A stretch of 8,884 nt of DNA, taken from the NCBI GenBank assembly GCA_002403785.1, contig DHIM01000213.1:1-8884 (forward strand). Reading direction: 5' to 3'. Of this stretch, positions 6,371 through 8,884 are shown piece by piece. A program made the translations under genes and the position numbers. Origin of the DNA: Clostridium sp. UBA4746. GTDB taxonomy: Bacteria > Bacillota > Clostridia > Clostridiales > Clostridiaceae. How positions within the stretch are numbered: the stretch's first letter is position 1; each line of letters starts with the position of its first letter. The notes under the pieces are model-generated. The model was not told the DNA's origin and did not search any database. It saw only the letters and a program-made list of their open reading frames with translations.

Positions 6371-7160
6371 ATGTTTATTGAAATTGAAAATATTAAATAT
6401 AACATTGAAGTAAAGGGTGAAGGGAAACCGATCATTTGTTTACATGGCTTTTCGGAAAATCTTAGCACCTGGGAATTTATTAAAATACGTGGGCATCAAT
6501 TGATATTAATAGATCTAATTGGACATGGAAAAAATGATAAACCTAAGCCTTGTAAATATTATTCCTTGAAAGTAATGCTTAAGCATTTAAATATGCTCAT
6601 TTTTCAATTAGGTTTAAAGAGATATTCAATGTTAGGTTATTCTATGGGTGGTCGTATTGCATTAGCCTATGCTTTGACTTATCCAAAAGAAATTGATAAG
6701 CTGATTTTAGAAAATGCGTCTTATGGTGAAGTAGGATTTTTAAATCGATTAAAACGTCGCAGAAATGATTTAAATTTAGCAAAAAGTATAGAGGCCAATG
6801 GGGTAAAATGGTTCAATCAATATTGGAGCGATTTAAGAATTTTTAAATCACAAAGAAGGTTACCAAGGGCTATGATTAATGAAATAAACAAAAGACGGTT
6901 AGGAAATAGTACTAGAGCGCTTTCAAACACCCTGAAAGGCACTGGCCAAGGAAAATTTCCATGTCTAAAAAAGCAAATAGCCAAATCATCTATGCCAATA
7001 TTATATATCAGTGGGGAATATGATCAAAAATAGAGAAATTGGTAAGAATTTTGAAAAGTTGAATAGTAGAGTAAAGCATATCGTAATAAATGGTTGTGGC
7101 CATAATACCCATATAGAAGATACTAATGCGTTTGTAGAAGTCTTAAATAAATTTTTATAA
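6371..7160 (+). pseudogene. menH: MenH, SHCHC synthase, frameshifted before the catalytic histidine
   Basis: MenH removes pyruvate from the MenD product to give SHCHC. Seen: an alpha/beta-hydrolase starting at ATG 6371, with GAGGGTG (6359-6365) 5 nt before it. It has HGFSENLSTWE (oxyanion region, 25-35), LIDLIGHGKNDKP (47-58), the nucleophile elbow GYSMGGR (Ser91) and ISGEYDQK with the expected acid Asp218. The frame then hits TAG (7031-7033) after 220 residues. The missing C-terminus continues in another frame from AGA at 7032 as REIGKNFEKL..., including the catalytic-histidine motif GCGHNTHIED (His codon 7101-7103), and ends with TAA at 7158-7160. Restoring two bases (for example TA, making a Tyr codon) would give about 263 residues, the normal size. 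The truncated product would lack the histidine of the triad. The loss could be real or a sequencing error; the neighbouring menE damage favours real. Confidence 0.85.
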
Positions 7161-7182
7161 CTAATTTAAAGGAGTGAAAACT

Positions 7183-8025
7183 ATGAATAAATTTGATTGG
7201 AAGGATTCAAACCGTAATTATGAAGATATTAAATATGAAACATATGATGGAATTGCAAAAATTACAATTAACCGCCCTGAGGTACGTAATGCCTTTCGTC
7301 CTAAAACTATAATGGAATTAATTCAAGCGTTTACTATAGCTCGTGAAGACAGTAAAATCGGTGTGGTTATTTTAACTGGCGCTAATCATAGTCGAGGTGA
7401 GGATAAGGAAGCGTTTTGCTCAGGAGGAGATCAAAAAGTACGTGGAAATGGAGGATATGTTGGTGATGACAATATTCCACGTTTAAATGTTTTAGATTTG
7501 CAACATTTGATTAGAATCCTCCCAAAGCCAGTTATTGCAATGGTTAATGGATATGCAATTGGTGGTGGACATGTATTACATATAGTATGCGATTTAACAA
7601 TAGCCTCTGAAAACGCTAAATTCGGGCAAACCGGACCCAAAGTGGGTTCTTTTGACGGTGGATATGGAGCAGGATATTTAGCACGTATTGTTGGGCATAA
7701 AAAAGCACGCGAAATTTGGTATTTATGCCGTCAATACACTGCTAAAGAAGCTCTAGATATGGGCCTTGTGAATACAGTGGTTCCCTTTGATGAGTTAGAA
7801 AAAGAAACAGTGAAATGGGCAAAAGAAATAATGCATCATTCGCCAACTGCACTACGTTTCTTAAAAGCATCATTTAATGCAGATACAGATGGATTAGCTG
7901 GTTTGCAACAATTAGCAGGAGATGCTACTTTATTATTTTATACTACAGAGGAAGCAAAAGAAGGTCGAGATGCCTTTAAAGAAAAACGAGACCCTAATTT
8001 TGAAGAATTTCCAAAATTCCCATAA
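7183..8025 (+). CDS. menB: MenB, 1,4-dihydroxy-2-naphthoyl-CoA synthase
   Basis: Cyclises o-succinylbenzoyl-CoA to 1,4-dihydroxy-2-naphthoyl-CoA, in the crotonase superfamily. Seen: 280 residues, the usual bacillary/enterobacterial length. It has AKITINRPEVRNAFRP (25-40), EAFCSGGDQKVRG (76-88) where the CoA oxyanion-hole glycines sit, MVNGYAIGGGHVLH (120-133), FGQTGPKVGSFDGGYG (147-162) and the C-terminal DPNFEEFPKFP. The glycine in QTGPK marks the bicarbonate-dependent class, in which bicarbonate replaces a carboxylate side chain. Start: ATG at 7183 has AAAGGAG (7168-7174) at 8 nt; an in-frame GTG at 7174 overlaps that site and is discounted. It lies 22 nt after the old menH stop. The frame and motifs are intact, although its substrate supply would depend on the damaged menH and menE and on menC, which is not in view. 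Confidence 0.95.
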   Translation: MNKFDWKDSNRNYEDIKYETYDGIAKITINRPEVRNAFRPKTIMELIQAFTIAREDSKIGVVILTGANHSRGEDKEAFCSGGDQKVRGNGGYVGDDNIPRLNVLDLQHLIRILPKPVIAMVNGYAIGGGHVLHIVCDLTIASENAKFGQTGPKVGSFDGGYGAGYLARIVGHKKAREIWYLCRQYTAKEALDMGLVNTVVPFDELEKETVKWAKEIMHHSPTALRFLKASFNADTDGLAGLQQLAGDATLLFYTTEEAKEGRDAFKEKRDPNFEEFPKFP

Positions 8026-8048
8026 AAAAATTTGTAAGGTGAGATAAG

Positions 8049-8515
8049 ATGAATTGGCTTAAAAAACATAATTTGAAAGCCCCAATAAAAAGTTCATTAA
8101 TGATTTAACTTTTCATGAAGTTTACGAACACGTAACAGAACTTACTGAAAAACTTTCATCCTATGTAAAAGCTGAGAGAAGAGTTGCTATTTATTCAAAT
8201 AACTCTGTTACCATGGCACTCTTCTTTTTAGCACTTCAACTTTTGGGAAAAGAGGTACTGATGTTAAATACTAACTTGACAGAGGCTGAAAGCATTGCTG
8301 TTATAATGAATACAAGTGCTACAACAGGGGAATTCAAATCAGTTCCTCTTAGGTGGGAACAGTTTTATGCGCATGTAAAGGCATCTCGAAAAAGTTTTGG
8401 GGTAACAATGATGGATAATTGGCTTCTAGTATCACCTATGTATCATATTAGTGGATTAACTATCTTAATGCGAAGCTTATACAATGGGACTCAAATGACT
8501 ATATTGGAAAAGTAA
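8049..8515 (+). pseudogene. menE: Remnant of MenE, o-succinylbenzoate-CoA ligase
   Basis: MenE is an ATP-dependent acyl-CoA ligase of about 460-490 residues. Seen: ATG at 8049 after AAGGTG (8036-8041) opens MNWLKKHNLKAP, then meets TAA at 8106-8108. A single-base loss in the A-run at 8087-8091 explains this: the next frame continues as KKFINDLTFHEVYEHVTELTEKL...RRVAIYSNNS and LALQLLGKEVLMLNTNLTEAES. The family then needs roughly 60 more residues before the P-loop, but here the frame passes directly to IAVIMNTSATTGEFKSVPL, a degraded form of the TSGTTGKPKGV motif. It goes on as WLLVSPMYHISGLTILMRSLYNGTQMTILEK and stops at 8513-8515. The whole C-terminal half, including the adenylate-binding and lid domains, is absent. 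So there are three independent lesions plus motif decay, and the gene is clearly dead. The gap after menB is 23 nt, consistent with its old place in the operon. Confidence 0.85.
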
Positions 8516-8693
8516 CCATTGAATTCTTTATTGGTAAGGTTGGATTAAAGTGTCATCTTGCTGTAGTTATTGGATTACTAATATCAATTACGAAATAAAA
8601 AGTATTACTATAAACCAATGGCTTAAGAAATCGATGAAGAAATGAGGACACTTATTCAAGTAAAACAATTTATTTGAGAAGGAAATACAAATT
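8516..8693. other. Non-coding / relic stretch after menE
   Basis: No supported gene. In the third frame relative to the menE remnant a short hydrophobic run ends at 8598 (reading VTIEFFIGKVGLKCHLAVVIGLLISITK, stop TAA). Further on a piece reads EIDEEMRTLIQVKQFI before TGA near 8676. Neither has a convincing ribosome binding site or a family I recognise. They may be scraps of genes once downstream of menE, lost in the same deletion that removed its C-terminal half; menC, often the next gene in Bacillus-type clusters, is not recognisable here. Confidence 0.4.
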
Positions 8694-8746
8694 AACAATA
8701 TAAAAAAGCAGGAGTTTTTCAAAACTTCTGCTTTTTTATATTGTTT
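8694..8746. terminator. Strong bidirectional rho-independent terminator
   Basis: A perfect 18-bp stem (8694-8711 with 8728-8745) continues through a G-T pair into AGTTTT/AAAACT around a two-base centre, so nearly the whole 52-nt stretch is self-complementary. The stem contains A-run/T-run tracts (AAAAAAGCAG and CTGCTTTTTT), so it reads as a hairpin with a U-tract in both directions. It stands between the rightward men cluster and the leftward fixX, whose stop is 7 nt away, and would end both transcripts. Confidence 0.9.
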
Positions 8747-8752
8747 AATTTT

Positions 8753-8884
8753 TTAAGCTAACCTAAACTGTATCCCAAACCCACCACGAGGATAGTTCCA
8801 GTCAATATTATTATTAGGACATGCGATCCTGCAAGCTCCGCATTCAAGGCATCCTTCAAAACCTACAGTGATTTTGTCATCTTT
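8753..8884 (-). CDS. fixX: FixX, ferredoxin-like protein (C-terminal part)
   Basis: Seen: the last 43 residues and stop of a leftward gene whose start is beyond the window. It holds one [4Fe-4S] motif, C-x2-C-x2-C-x3-C in EGCLECGACRIACP, followed by the hallmark tail NIDWNYPRGGFGIQFRLA. That tail (DWNYPRGGFG.QFR) is specific to FixX rather than to ordinary 2[4Fe-4S] ferredoxins. Known: FixX works with the flavoprotein FixC (ETF-quinone oxidoreductase-like) and the electron-transfer flavoprotein FixAB, moving electrons from acyl-CoA or NADH oxidation to the quinone pool, sometimes with electron bifurcation to ferredoxin. fixX is usually last in fixABCX, so fixC is expected just outside the window. 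It converges on the men remnants across the shared terminator. Confidence 0.9.
   Translation of the reverse strand, partial: KDDKITVGFEGCLECGACRIACPNNNIDWNYPRGGFGIQFRLA

Noticed and set aside
1..8884. CRISPR array, tRNA or rRNA genes
   Set aside because: No regularly spaced direct repeats and no cloverleaf or rRNA-like sequence were seen on either strand.

Overview
The window is AT-rich throughout, uses TTG starts behind strong AAGGAG/GGAGGT-type ribosome binding sites, and carries a Bacillus-style menaquinone gene order. This points to a low-GC Firmicute, probably an anaerobic or facultative Clostridia/Bacilli-type organism. The species cannot be read from the sequence.

Layout. On the left, two minus-strand genes encode membrane electron-carrier proteins of the CcdA/DsbD type: a complete 250-residue relative (475-1227), followed by the start of ccdA (431 to beyond the window). 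They diverge from a small plus-strand gene (1482-1655) for a single-pass membrane protein with a Cys/His-rich tail. The divergent intergenic region holds a perfect 34-bp palindrome (1324-1357) with an extra copy of its half-site nearer the small gene. Next comes a plus-strand men cluster in the order menF, menD, menH, menB, menE. menF, menD and menB look intact. menH has lost its frame between the catalytic Asp and His. menE is a remnant with an early frameshift, an internal deletion, a degenerate P-loop and no C-terminal half. A strong bidirectional terminator (8694-8746) separates this cluster from a convergent minus-strand fixX (8753 to window end), the ferredoxin-like subunit that delivers electrons from ETF/FixAB to the quinone pool.

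An IS110-family element (about 4552-6209, minus strand) sits between menD and menH. Its transposase (5963-4662) is a single reading frame broken by one in-frame TAA. The roughly 200 bases upstream of the transposase are not empty. They hold an extended -10 promoter, a 7-bp closing helix, a 5' hairpin, and a 9-bp helix capped by a large internal loop and terminal hairpin, and they end in a T-run just before the transposase ribosome binding site. This matches the position, size and architecture of the bridge RNAs of IS110-family recombinases. The left strand of the large internal loop shares an exact 8-mer (ACCAGCTA on the plus strand) with the element end abutting menD, as a donor guide should. 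This is the most interesting system in the window.

Biologically, the window looks like a menaquinone operon in decay: insertion of an antisense IS, then loss of menH and menE, with no menC in view. It lies next to genes (ccdA type, fixX) whose products work in membrane redox chemistry.
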